A DNA stretch of 64,000 bases from Suillus spraguei (lineage: Eukaryota; Basidiomycota; Agaricomycetes; Boletales; Suillaceae). The notes below the pieces were generated by a model that saw nothing but the letters and a program-made list of their open reading frames with translations, did no database searches and was not told where the DNA came from. Positions 44,430 to 56,692 of the stretch are shown one piece after another; positions within the stretch are counted from its first letter, which is position 1; each line of letters starts with the position of its first letter. The position numbers and the translations under genes are program-made. The DNA lies in the NCBI GenBank assembly GCA_016800925.1, contig JABCPU010000311.1, positions 1 to 64,000 of the forward strand, read 5' to 3'.

Positions 44430-46650
44430 CACTGGGTATCAGCTATCTGGGCACACCGTGTGCCCATACAACGGAACTCAAATACGTAGAGTCAGCTGCC
44501 GGCCAATTTATACCGAGTTTCGTTGTATTTCAGTACTGGGCGTTAAGGACTTGGTTGGTTGCTACGCATTCCAGATAATTTCTGTCTGTTACTTGGTGCA
44601 AGGATGGGCTGACGGTTCATTGACTTCCACTGGTTACAACAGGAAATGCGTTTGTCTGCATAAACCTCGTCTTAAATATACCTTGATACAGCATAAGTTA
44701 AATAAGTACCACGACGGATCCTGGAACAACATCTCCTGCATGCAGAACACTCGGTAAGTATTTCTCTACACAGTACTGCTAGTCGGTACGTGTACACGCT
44801 CCTGGAAAACAATCAAATCCATGCTAGCTTCTGAGTCAGAGTTGTCCACGAGTTTAGCGTGATATTCTCGGACGCTAAGGATGAGGCGTGGTCCCAGCAC
44901 AAACATCTGCACGGCCAAGAAAATCTGACAAGCACCACTCAATATCTGAGCTCCTATGGGGTTGAAATTCTATAAGAAAGATGATCAGTGGTTGCAAGGA
45001 GATGTCAGGAACAGATTGGTGCACCTTGAACAGCAGAGAGAGATGACCGAGTTCGAGGCAAGAGACGCACAAAACGCTAGCACATGTGGAACTTAGCAGA
45101 AAAGATTACCACACTCACATTGCAAGCTCACCTTGCAAAATAAAGCACGTGTGATTTTATCAGTACTGTAAGACAGTCCCCGATGATCGTTTCCGTCGAT
45201 GAACCGAATCGTCGTAGGTCACGTAGGTGCTTTACAGCAATCCAGACTGAAAGACATAGTGCGAGGACCTCCAAATAATGTTGAGCAACCAAGCCATCGA
45301 GGTCAGAAGCTGGGTATGCCCCCTGTATTCGACTTTGCACATATGTGCGCCAGAGAGTATCAATTCTTCTGGTGTTCGTCCAATGAGCCATGTTCTTCAA
45401 GTCAATAAGTAAAACTTACCTCCTACAGAATGATTGAGTACCATTTCCGCCATTATTCCACAGGCGATGTTGACAGCCAGGAAGATAGTCACAAGGAAAA
45501 TAAGCATGGTTCTAGATCTCTGATACATGGCATGTAAACGAGTAATCATGATAGCTTGCATTATGTTTTAGTCGAGTCAATATCACTGAGGTATTGCAGC
45601 TGCATAACTCACCGCCTAACATGGCAGCTACGACCATATTCGTCCCATTTATTGCGTAGCTCATGGTATTGCCTGAAATATCCGATTGGCGATCACCTTC
45701 ATACTAGGGTCAAAAATTTAAACTTACACCTATTGAGTCATCATGTGAAGCCAATTCAATGGTCACAATCTCACTCACCCCTACATATGAGTGCAGTCAA
45801 TTGAATATGAGTGAGATGGTTACGGAATACTCACCAGATCTGTCACCGAGACCGATGGCATATTTCCTGTGTGCTGTCAGTCAGATGAATCGAATATAGT
45901 GCATACGAGACATACGTTGAACATTGATCCTGATATATCAAGGATGGTCTAAGTATTAGTATAGCGCTAACTTTTTGGCCTCAAAAACATACGCATGGTA
46001 TGGTATTCCGATATAGCGTATCTATACCATTTTTCAATCAGCACAACTTGCCAACTATGCCACCATTAGTACAACATGAGGTACGAACCACCAGGTACAG
46101 CACAGTCACGAAAGACCACCGTTGCCTCTGTCATGAATTCATTGTATTCTTCTGTTTTCTTCCGACGTGTCACTCACCCAGATCAGTTCAATCTATGACA
46201 CCATTCTCAGTAAGTTGGCTGCTCCAACAATGGCATCAACCCACCTCTTGTCCGAGTGTCAGCACTGAAAATATCATGAGGATATCAGCAGCTCTCGAAT
46301 ACTGTCTTGCTCACCCCAATCATATATTACCACGACGCCGGCGGCAACTGAAAAATCGTAAGTCGATGTCAGATCAAGACGTCTTGATGCGACGAACCTG
46401 TCCAATTGCTAAAGAAACGATTAGAAATGATGAACGGCCACCAAGTGGGATCATCTGAGACTACAGTCATATTTGAAGGATGGGTGAGTGAGTAGGAGAT
46501 GCTGGGAGTTATAACAAACTAGTGTTCATGCTAGATATACCACTATTCAGCACTCAGTGTGCATGCTAGTGTATCGCCAACGTTCGGACGCGATTATGCT
46601 ACCCGTCAACCTTGTTAACATTTGGCACATGCAGAACGGTACAGTGCAAT
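44430..46650. repeat. Duplicated block (partner of about 39410-41620)
   Basis: The DUF6533 gene, about 330 bp beyond its 3' end and about 150 bp beyond its start align in order with 39410-41620. Both copies have the same orientation about 5 kb apart, so this is a tandem segmental duplication and not gene-only retroposition. The introns are kept. Confidence 0.8.
44766..46470 (-). CDS. DUF6533-type multi-pass membrane protein (tandem copy 2)
   Basis: Start ATG at 46470 (MTVVSDDPTWWPFI). The same exon series as copy 1 follows: AAGVVVIYDW, LTLGQE and IELIW. Later come ITRLHAMYQRSRTMLIFLV with a hydrophobic helix ending AVNIACGIMAEMVLNHS, then an exon ending LRRFGSSTETIIGDCLTVL. The last exon has FLAVQMFVLGPRLILSVREY and ends PTSSTV with the stop at 44766-44768. 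The differences from copy 1 are mostly substitutions, and the splice sites are kept, so it may be functional. Its nearest relatives here are copy 1 and the gene at 63591. Confidence 0.72.
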
Positions 46651-48695
46651 GCCTAGGCCCATTTGCACGAGCACGGGTAACCCGCGTGGGGGGCACAGGT
46701 ATCTAGTAAAGTACGGTCAAAGTGTCAGTGAGTACCTCCCCCGTCCAAGAACGGGTAGTAAATATTCGCAGTCAATGATTTACGAACAACTTATGTGAAG
46801 GGTGTACGTTTACCCGCCTCGCTTGCGGCACAGCACGCCTTATGTAATCGGGAGCTTTACACATCACATAGTTGAATGCAATCTCTATCGTATTTGACTC
46901 AAATGTAGTACGCTACAAATACATCAGCTACTACGAAACTTGAAAGTGCAGGCTGTTGCAAATACAAATAGTTGGCATCGAAGGGTCTATGAACGATTTT
47001 TTTTAGTTAGACGAGTCACGACTCGGATATCATCGGAAATGGTCGGTACAGGTATAAGATGATACTAAAACACGCGTTAGCCTATTTGTTTACCCTTTCC
47101 TTTGTTTCCTTTGTCCGTTAGCATGTTTTGATTTCTTGGCAGGGTTGATAGCGACATCGAAATAATCATTGGCATGTGCTAATCTTCTTGTCGATTACTA
47201 GGTCTGTGCAAAAGAGATGAATTAGTGCTTTTCCACAGATGGGCTTACTGTCCGTTTGGAGCATAAAGTGCAAAACACTCTTGCCACAAGATGTGCAAGT
47301 AAACATGGTCAATTTTTCAGAGGTCTCATCCTTGAACGTCTGCACCGAATGACGCTTCAATGATAATAATGAGGGCGGGCCATTCAGAGCAAGGCTAACG
47401 ATGACGACGGTTTCACGATCAAACAATTGCGCCTGCCAGTGAGTGCAAACATCTGCGCATGTTTTTTTCTTCGTGTTCCATGGCGATGTGATGTTGTTCG
47501 TGTATGCGACCAAGTCGTCCTGTCTTCTATCCAACTTCAAACCTGACTTCAGTGATCGTTCCAAAGGACATCGTTTGATGGTCGGCAACATTGCTGTCAA
47601 AACACCATCCTCGTAGAAAGTACAGTTCCGTCATCATAAGGCATATGGAAGCCTATAGTCGCACCCTTCAAATGATCGCGACGAAGGAGAACCACAAAGT
47701 ATCATTCTGACACGACGAGGGATAGATTCCTGCAAGCTTTCTCTAGGCGAATCAATATTTACCGGAACTCCTCAAGCAATCGCTAATGCCTTCAGAGCCG
47801 GTCTTTTGAAGGCTTCCCAGCCATCGAGAAAATTATCCATAGTATGGTCATTCTTTGCTACGACAGGTGAACACGAAAAAGGCATCGGAGATGAACCCAT
47901 TCCAGTACCTGAAGTATCTTTTCGGTTTGTAACAGCAGGCGCAGAAGAAATTATATCATAAACAAAGGTCAGAAAGCAAACAACTCATGTAATAAATCTC
48001 GAATTCACGTACCTTCAGGCTGGAAATTCCGACGATGACTAGCGGAAAGCTGTGCAAGATCGGTCTCTGAAGCTCGAAGGCCGGAGAAATCGAAAGCCAT
48101 CAAACTTTGCATTTATAAATGGGTGCCAATGCAGGTTCGACATCGCACCCATGCAGATAGACTGGTCGAATCGTCTGTTGAGGATTGCACCAACCATAGT
48201 AGAAACGCGTGCCGGACCAGATGTCGGTTTCATAGTGGTCCCAGGAAACAGAACGTTGCGCATTGCAACTATACAGGAAAGACAACGGCACAGGGAACAT
48301 CGACTCGCTTCGTTGCACAAATAAGAGCAGCGGAAGCGCAGGGGCTTCATAACAAACGGAAGACATAGACGACGAAGGAAACAAACCCTGTGAGTATGAA
48401 ACACCATAACAGGATTTATTTATTTTTTCCGCCAAAAATTGGGTTTTTTCGACGCAAAAACTACTCTAGCGGGAATATTTGAAAGAATTGAGTCTATCAT
48501 CTATCATAGGACAACTGGGAAATTGAAGTTCACTGGTGGATGACATATCGCAGTCCAGATATCACCATAACCTGTCAGAAGCTCAATCATTGTGTGCAAC
48601 ATAAAGTACCAAGAATTTTGAGCGTAGCATAAATCATAATAGACGTCTACGGTGCTACATCTAGTGTCAGTAATTTTGATTCATCAGTAAGAATA
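46471..48695. other. Long region without a confident gene
   Basis: A minus-strand open frame at 47600-47166 (144 codons) contains FTCTSCGKSVLHF, with a single C-x2-C and no known family. Minus-strand frames at 48435-48039 overlap one another and show no motif. Coding-like stretches do not join by sensible splice sites. It may hold a decayed gene. Confidence 0.35.
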
Positions 48696-51313
48696 TTATG
48701 ACCAGAACAATGTGCATAGCATGCCGGTGCTCAGCACAGCTGCACTGACAACAGAAACAACTGAAAGTGAATTCCTCATGCCAGCACTAATGTCTCCTTT
48801 ACTCGTACTCCCAAGTTCCCATGTGGAACCCGACATCCCATTCGAGGTTGCTAGCACACTCGGGTTAATCGTTGCTGTTTTCGCTGATTTTGTGACCGTC
48901 GTTGTAGAGAATGTCTGACTCGATGGGTTCCCTGACTCTGAATACGCGGAGGAGGAGAGGAAGACAAGTGCGGCGCCAGGGGCGGGGACAGTCACTTGGC
49001 ATGTATTGGACGACTGGTCGCAGTTAATCGTCTGCACGCTTTCCGAGCCCGTCAGGCGGCCATCAGACTGGAAGGTCCCGCCAAAGGTCTGAAAAGGACA
49101 TGAGTAAAAGAAGAAAAAATAGTAACCTGACGCACCTGGCCTGCCCACGTGATGTTGGATTTCTCTGACACGGAAGGTGCCACTAGATATCTAGGATAGA
49201 AATTAGCCTAATACTAATCACATTACTACAGACTCAGAACACGTACTTGACTTGTATTTGTGCAGGCGTGGCGTTGCCCTGCCCAACCGCCGAGCCGCCG
49301 ATGGAAATTGTTGCTGTATAAGCGCTCGCACCGCTCGGATCGGATACGTAATTGAGTAATACAAGGCGCACAGGAGCACCATTTTCGTAGATTGCATAGG
49401 CAGGGGTAAACATACTGTCGCTGTTGGCCTGCAGATCGATAATTTGTGCATTCCCAGAGGGTCCGAACGCTTCGGTGATGACAATTGCGCTGTAGAATAC
49501 AGGGCCAACTGTCCATTGGTGGTACATTGACTGGTTCGTAGGAGGCGCTACGCAGAAATATCAGTATGACCTTCTCTGTTGCTTTCGATTGGGGAGAGCT
49601 CACGAGTGAAAGGCTGGATATGGCACGTGCATCAGTGACATTTTCAGATGGCTAAGGACGTGTAACTCACATTATAGTATACATCCTGCCCACCAACGTG
49701 CATCATTGCGCCCGTGAAGTTGCTATAAGCCATCTGAAGGCCATAATCGAGTGCCCATAGAGTCGCGCCAAAAGTATCACTAATCCCTGGTAAGCCACCA
49801 CAGGATGCTGAGTTTGTCTCCATCATAATGAAGGGCATTCCATTGGCTTGCGCATAGCTAGTAGAGTTGAGATAGGGAGCGATGATATTGATGCCAGAAG
49901 TGTGGTTGAGGAAGTTTTGAAACACGTCTTGTGGGGTGACAGGAGCGCCGATGCCATACACAGCAAAGCAGTTATCAGTTGGGTAACTTGGAAACTTGAG
50001 AAACTGCGTGAAAATGAAATGACAGACATGGCTTACTGTTCAACTGCTAGCGCCCCCAAGCTTGAGGAGTAGGACTGAACGAGTCCGGTGTTCCACACGG
50101 CTGATGGTATTGTATTAAATTTTGGCATGAAGAGTAGAGTAGAATTAGACTGAACATTCTGGAGTCCATCCGCCTGTGATAGATGGGGCAATCAAGTTGT
50201 TCTTCACAGGGATATTGCCATCATTGTTGATAGCGGCGACTACTAGGCCGAATTCGCCGAAATAGTCGGAGGGCGAATACGTGGACGGTCGGACCCCGTG
50301 TCTGATGAAATTGTGGGTATTTTAGAGTAAAGAACAAAACACAACCACGAACGCTGCATAAAGATCGGGCTGTGGTGATGAGTAGTGATTGATTTGAGAT
50401 ACGGAGAGGACACACCTCATTTCCAACTTGAAACCCGAGTAAATATCCAGGGCCACTCAATGCAGCTTCACCAACTTCCGCGATGCCAAGTCGGAGGTTA
50501 TTTGTGTCATTGAACGGTATCCCTACACTAACGTCATTAACGATGTGGAATGAATTGTATGAACCTTACCAAGGAACCATTTCGTATTTACAAGGGCCGA
50601 GATGTTCGCCATTGTGTATAAAACCTCGGCCGTGTAAAGGAGTGTTGGAGTGGCAGTCTGAAGCATTCACAAAGAAAGTAATTGAATATGATGTAACCAA
50701 TAATGAATATGTATATTGCACGTACGACATCAGCTGTAGTGCCATGTTGCTTGGCCACCATTACACCGCCAGGAAGACTATCCACGAGGACTGCAGTCTC
50801 TTGGGTATTGCCTCCGACCCGAATGTGCACTTCGCCCGCCCGTTGGCGAAGGGCGGCCATGAGGTTTAAAAAGGGAACCTGCAAATATGTGCTATGGCAT
50901 ATGAGTTCGTATATGTGAACCTAGTAACCTCTTCAGGACTCACGCATTTACACCGACTGCAAATATCTGTGATTAGTAGAATGACTGCTGGATAGAATAT
51001 GTCTGAACTCACAAATCTGGTTGATGACAGTGAATTCAATAGAGAATCCCATGAAGGACCCTTTCTGGGGTATACTCAGACCCTGCACGGCTGCCGAAGA
51101 ACTGGAAAGCTGAATTCCGAATTGTGTTGTGAGCCCTGAAGGCACGGGGGGAGGTGTTAGTACATAAGGATCATAAACTGCAGCGGCGGTATAGTTTGCG
51201 GAAGCTGCAGTGGTAGTTGCATGTCCTAGTGGAATTTGGTATACTGTCACGCTAGCATTGACGAGGGATGATAAAATGACAAGAACAAAAGCCAAAGGGT
51301 GGAATAGTCGCAT
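48696..51313 (-). CDS. GH79 family glycosidase (beta-glucuronidase/heparanase-like), secreted and probably GPI-anchored
   Basis: The start at 51313 gives MRLFHPLAF and a typical signal peptide (hydrophobic core, cleavage near Ala20). Exons then encode an N-terminal segment with SFMGFSIEF, the (beta/alpha)8 barrel with VHIRVGGNTQET, the acid/base Glu in LGFQVGNEV (about 50405), and CFAVYGIGAPVTPQDVF. The nucleophile Glu lies in MMETNSASCGG (about 49825). A C-terminal beta domain follows, with YHQWTVGPVFYSAIV and PVRLVLLNYVS. The last exon (49148-48696) has a Ser/Thr-rich stretch and ends in a hydrophobic tail, SAAVLSTGMLCTLFWS, as in GPI-anchored proteins. GH79 enzymes remove glucuronic acid from glycans such as arabinogalactan side chains. 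The substrate here is unknown. Many short introns separate the exons, and no frame damage was seen in the parts I read. Confidence 0.85.
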
Positions 51314-52735
51314 TGTGGAGGTCGTATTGGAAAAAAAAAAGAGAGAAAGCAGTGGGGAATATGAGAACAAGGAGTGTAACTTCTGAGTGATGGAGGAGGT
51401 CGTTGCAAGGAAACGAGGCAACTTCGAAGCCGGCGATTGGGCCCCAAGGAGGATAATAAAAACAAATTATTTACAAAGGAATAGTAAAACTAATCCGAAT
51501 CGAAGCTTCATGCATCATGGCTGCATGCATTCTACATTTAACCGAACTGTCAAACTGCATTAACCACCTATATTACTCGGCATCAATCTAATTAGACATA
51601 TGGCAGCCTTTGCAGCCTGGCAACCAACCATCACGGCAGCCCTCCAAGTCGGGAGCAAACACAAACAACTAATTTTCGCCAAGGGGTTAACCTTACACTC
51701 ATCTTCCACTACCCTAGGTTCTCCAAACGGTGATAGCAACTCATCTGAATTAAAGAAAATACTGCTACCTCACTATATATGGAGATTCGAAGCGCTTGAA
51801 TGATGGGTTTAGAACTTCATCGGATGTGCAGCAGTCCAGTGTGCATCGAGTTCATCCTCCCGCTTCTAGGCCCAGGCCTCAAGCTCAAGCTTGAATGCTG
51901 CACACGGATCTTCATCCAGCTTTCAACGCGCCTCTCTCGACGAGCCATACATAACAATTCTGTGAAATCCATTAATGTACGTACTTTCGGGACGTTTCGG
52001 ACACTTCACACTTGGCCCAACTACGGAATCTTGACGTATTTGCTGTGGCTGGAACCAATTGCAATTCTACCTTTTTGTCCTGTGCGGAATGATCCAGACC
52101 TTCAGTATCAGCGCTTTTCAATACATTACTCGCCATTGGTCTCCGGTCTCAAGTGGCAGCCACTCATGACATCATGGGTCTCGCCGGTTATTTTCGTGAC
52201 GACCAGCACATGCAATAAGCTGTGTGTCAAGTTTCTTTTGGGCAGTCCAAAACGGCCTCTTTTTGCCATTGCGCTGAGCTGTAGATTCATGACGGCCGAG
52301 TTTGTGCTACAGAATGCGAGCGTTATCAAACTTTGTACCGTTCGATCGTCCTTCACCGAATGCCGAATCTGCGAAACACAGCTGATGTCATTTTACAAGG
52401 AACTTTTCTGGCAACAGTCAAGTATAGTAAAACACAGGAACTGCGCTGGGCCAGAAACCGATTAATTTTGGATTTCTACGGATTTCCTCATAGGGCTTTG
52501 CACCGCAGTATACTATGTAGGCGTGTCGGCAGCTTTTCTTTCCCGGCTATTCTCGTGACTTAGGCGCCCCATCTATCTATATAATATATCCACCATATGA
52601 CTAGGTGTCCTTCAGGCTTTCAACAGCTTAGGCCGTTCCACTCATTTCTACGACGTTCGTCATCTTCCTATCCCTATACAACTCAGATCAGTGGTCAAAC
52701 AAAAGTTGTTCACAATCTATCCCCTTTCTACCATC
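51314..52735. other. Intergenic region, no supported gene
   Basis: A 222-codon plus-strand frame (51800-52465) has no motif, and its composition resembles translated non-coding sequence. Minus-strand frames are shorter. Confidence 0.45.
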
Positions 52736-53050
52736 ATGAGCACGTTTGCGTACAAAGCACACTTGGCCGCTCGTGTAAGCCTCCCCGTGTGCCTATACTG
52801 GTTATGATGTTTTGACGTCTGGTATAGTCTGCAGGTGGACATAAAAAGAAGTCTCATCACCACGACAGTCCCCCGCCAAAGCACATGGAAGAGCCTTTCC
52901 ACAAACTTTCCATCCTCCTGTTTGGCAAGAGCCCACGCTCACCAGTTCATTCACTCTCAGGGGGGTGACTCAAGTACTATTGCGCCCGCGCAGTCGCAGA
53001 TCCTCCTGTATCTGATAACTTTGCTGGCCAAGGTGCTTACCGGGCCCGGA
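52736..53050 (+). pseudogene. Small spliced gene (MSTF family copy 1) with an in-frame stop
   Basis: Exon 1 starts MSTFAYKAHLAAR and ends at a GTAAGC donor. The intron ends at ATAG. Exon 2 continues in phase 0 with SAGGHKKKSHHHDSPPPKH and KLSILLFGKSPRSPV, then TGA at 52966-52968. Beyond the TGA the same frame stays open as ADPPVSDNFAGQGAYRARIF and ends ER at a GTGAGT donor. The gene at 55395 has the same layout: MSTF start, phase-0 intron, and an exon ending FDR at GTAAGT. Either the protein ends at the TGA or the gene is damaged. No family is recognised. Confidence 0.4.
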
Positions 53051-53183
53051 TCTTCGAACGCGTGAGTGTCATGAGTTCATAAAGGAGGCATTTAATTGAG
53101 ACGTCGCCTCTAGTACGGTATTTCTAGGCTAAGAGCAGTGCAACGTTCTCGAATATCGCCCACGCGCTTTGGCTGTGCATTAA

Positions 53184-53600
53184 GCGCGCATGTTAATGAG
53201 GCAGGCCCCCTAGCACTGGGAGCTGGTCTTCAACTCCTCGCCATTTGAGCTATGGTGTACTCGCACTATTTGCTGGATGCAAATACCTTTATTTTATCTT
53301 GTCTCGTTTCTGTCATGTTTGGAAGCGCATGCATCAGGTCTCCTAACAGTTCTAGGAGCTGGTCTTTATTGTTCGCCATTCGGGTCGTGGCGATTGATAC
53401 TATTGTGTCGTGTCCGATACCTTCCGGTTTGTTATGTCATATTTCAGTTCGTATCTAGAAGCGCGTATGTCGATGAGGCAGGTCTCCTTCCTAGTCTTAG
53501 GAGCTGGTCTTCATCCGTCGGGTCGTGGTATATTGATACGCTTGTATTGTTTCCGATGCTTTTCACTTTGCACTCATGGCCCACTACTACTTGATGCCAC
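53184..53600. repeat. Imperfect tandem repeat, about 138-bp unit, three copies
   Basis: Units start near 53184, 53320 and 53459. They share GCGC(A/G)(C/T)ATG...GAGGCAGG(T/C)C(T/C)CC, then TAGGAGCTGGTCTTCA/TTT and TCGTGG...GATAC. Unit one is the most diverged. No ORF spans all units. Confidence 0.65.
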
Positions 53601-55394
53601 GTTTCATGTTTACGACCTCAACCACTTTACCATACAGTTCGTATGTACGACAGTTATCGTGAATGTATGTCTCAGTTTCCAAAATCGTTGATGGTGATTT
53701 CATGATGTCCATTATCGAGAGTATGCAATATTGAGATTGCCGCAGGCAACCGGTCCAATGTGCAGCCTATCTAGATCGCGTCATTGTTCGTCCCTACGCA
53801 CGGGCGTTAGTTAGAACTGCAAGGGCTGATGGTGAAATTTATTGAGTACTACGGCAATCCCGGAGTCGGCAAATACCGCAGCCCGTCAAAGAGAATGGGC
53901 GCAATGGGCCAATAACAGGCGGTATGTAATGACGGGACTTCGTACGTTTCCTAATCCAGAGCTCTATTGGCAGATTGAGACATGGGGCGTAGGGGGTGAT
54001 ATAGAAGCGCTCGGTGGCCGACCCTGATCCGGGGAGATCGGAAACAATGTTGCCCGAGCGTCTTAACCAAGAATGTCGCTTTTGGATGAATTGCTTCACA
54101 GGCACTAGCACGAGCGCCTGCCATAATGAGGCGCGGCGAACTTCTCTGATTACTTTGGGGTATATCATATCCTGCTTCTGGAGTTCTAGCACGCGGGAAG
54201 AACTTGTTTCCGAAGGATAAGGATCTTCTGGGTAATAGGCTGCCCCCTCGATTGTCACGGAGGGTGGTGGCACCCGACACTAGGTCAGAATTGCAACGTG
54301 TAATGAGTCCTAGTCGGGAGGTACTTAGTAGACAACTCTACTTTGCAGAACAACTTACATAAATCAGGCAAATGAATTCCAGTCCGACCATTCGTTCCCA
54401 TCATGCCACTTAGGTACCATGATGTCGACATCCATTCGATATGAATGTAAGTATTCCTGGATTCAACATCTGGATAGCGAGTTATGAATAAGCGGAAAGT
54501 CACCTGCAACTACTGCGCAATTACAGCTACAACGGGTCGTGGCCTCCTGGCCACAAGTGAACACATTGGTGTGGTAGAAGTCCGGGTAAGATCAACAATG
54601 TGGTGTGGGTGGCAATTGTTGAACTATCTATTATGTCAGCTGCAGTAGCGACACAGCCTCTGGATCTGACTTTCCTCAAGAATACTGCATGCACAGCACT
54701 GCAGTCTGCAGGCACAGTCGATCGTCCTATTCCGATCATAAGTAGGTTAAATCGTTTGCTATGCAAGTGCTTCTCTTGACGTACGACCTATGTGGGCGAG
54801 TGATAAATTCAGTGACGTTCAGTCTAATCACGGAAAGTCGCGCTAATGATGATGTGGAACTCGGATATGTCTGGTTCACCCGGGAAATCTATGTGAGTCG
54901 CTCCCCAACTATGATTATTATCAGACAGCTGTTTGACCCAATATTGGCGCCGGTATAGCAGGCTAAGTGGTGATGCCGGTATCTATACCATCTCCATATT
55001 AATCCCTGAATTCGAAATAGCTAGATATTTATCTCACAACACCACGTTTTTCCTGCCCTATTGTGTGACCGCGGCCTTTGAGCTTCTATCTACAGGGCGC
55101 CAATCATTTATCCCACTTTGCTAACAGGTTCTATCGCCGACGTTTTGGTTCTTTGACAAACGTGTTGGAACTTGGTAGAGCATCTGCATCGTCCCTCATG
55201 GCAAGCTGTCATAGCCGGCTCCGAGTCAAAGTACGACAAGGAACGTGCTGCGGGTATATATACTGCAGATATCTGCAAGTAGCACTAACTCAACTCGTGG
55301 CACGAGCTCTCAAAAGGCAGACGCGATACCTGGGACATCTAGCTCTATCTTCTTCTTCCATTACATTCTAAACTCGCAGTAAACCTATCTCACC
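53601..55394. other. Region of weak ORFs, no confident gene
   Basis: Two overlapping minus-strand frames at 54280-53839 cannot both be real, and neither shows a motif. Minus frames at 54509-54285 and 54766-54527 and a plus-strand stretch near 54600-54745 are also unsupported. A diverged gene is possible. Confidence 0.35.
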
Positions 55395-55866
55395 ATGTCA
55401 ACCTTCGGGACTCAAGCACGTAAGTGTGCTAATGCTGTAAGTGGCATCGCCTTGCGGAGCAGTCAGTACCTAACGAGTGACGTTAATTGTAGAAGAGCTC
55501 CAAGCAGTCGTCTCATAGTGCCAGCTCATCCTTGCAAAAGAATGTTGCTCCGGCTGATGCCAATGCCCAGTATCGAGGAACCATTCCTGTTATGAGCAAA
55601 TTTGATATGCGCCAATTCGATCGCGTAAGTGCTTGTGGTAACAGCCGCCATCATTCAGTGTCTTATAGAACTATAGTGTGGGGAACCCGCCTCGATGCTT
55701 CCTGTTCAAAACATAAAACAGGAGGTCGAACGACGCTCGAATACATTGCCCGTACCCGTACCGTGTGCTGCGAATGCACGAATTCACCTTCGAGTAAGTC
55801 TCACAATACATGTGCGCAATAACACATGACTAAATCAACGTCGTTGCAGAGCCAGACAAAGTGAAG
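55395..55866 (+). CDS. Small spliced gene (MSTF family copy 2)
   Basis: Exon 1 (55395-55436) reads MSTFGTQARKCANA and ends at GTAAGT. The intron has a CCTAAC branch and ends TGTAG. Exon 2 (55494-55628) reads in phase 0: KSSKQSSHSASSSLQK, then APADANAQYRGTIPVMSKFD, ending MRQFDR before GTAAGT. A 44-base intron leads to exon 3, starting NYSVGNPPRCFLFKT and then TAA. The frame continues open beyond that TAA to FTFE at another GTAAGT donor near 55795, and a short last exon would end near 55866. Whether the TAA is the true end is unclear. It is related to the gene at 52736. Function is unknown. Confidence 0.45.
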
Positions 55867-56692
55867 TGATGATATACGGAAAGAACAAACATTCATCAAA
55901 AAGCCTGCCTTGAGCTGCCTGAACAAAACCTTTTAAATCATACTTATCGTTGAATATGTCCAACTCATTTGTAACTTTATACCATTAACTTTGTTGTAAC
56001 TGTACCCATGCAATAGTCACAATTAGCGGCCATCCATCTACCATATGACATGCACATCAGTCAGATAACACGCTGCAGATATTCACATGATTGATATTAT
56101 GTATTGTGACAAATACCTGATTCCTACTCGTTCAGAGCTTGTGAAAGAAAGAAATAGACCTTCCTCCGTTAGTATGCATAGCGCCAGGTGTGGGAGTAAG
56201 CGCTAGGGGCATTTCAACAAGTTTAGATTTTGCAAGCTTCGCTGGCAAGATCAAGCGCCGTCCGGATCCCGCCCTCCGTTCTCTTCCTTGTACCTGACTC
56301 TGCCATTCTTTTCTTTCAGATGCAGATTAATTGGTTTCTGGAGTGTATGGGGGAGCGGCAAGTCGAGATAGCAGTCACTGCTGACAAAGAGCACTACTAA
56401 ATGGGATGGTACTATCGTTTATCTGGCCCACGGAGAAGGGACAAAGGTTGTAAGCAGACTACCGATGACCTCAGCAATGTTCACCCTTACCAACTGCATA
56501 TTTTACCTCCAAAAATGCCCGGCGACTTCTCATAGAAACAGTGAGTTTGGGCAGGCAATGTATGGCCTCACTCAGGACGACCCACCGGTGGTAACCTTCA
56601 GAAAACGTCCAACAAACTGTTCAAGTGAGCGTCGACTACGGCATTATAACATACGCTGATCAGAGTGACGAGTCACCCCTGCTACTGAAAAT
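55867..56692. other. Intergenic region with a possible gene fragment
   Basis: A plus-strand stretch at about 56320-56535 decodes as WFLECMGERQVEIAVTADKE, then, after a stop, YYRLSGPRRRDKGCKQ and LHILPPKMPGDFS. It looks like a decayed exon of an unidentified protein. Confidence 0.35.

Noticed and set aside
51800..52465. 222-codon plus-strand ORF
   Set aside because: No domain, unusual composition, no promoter or splice context. Length alone is not enough.
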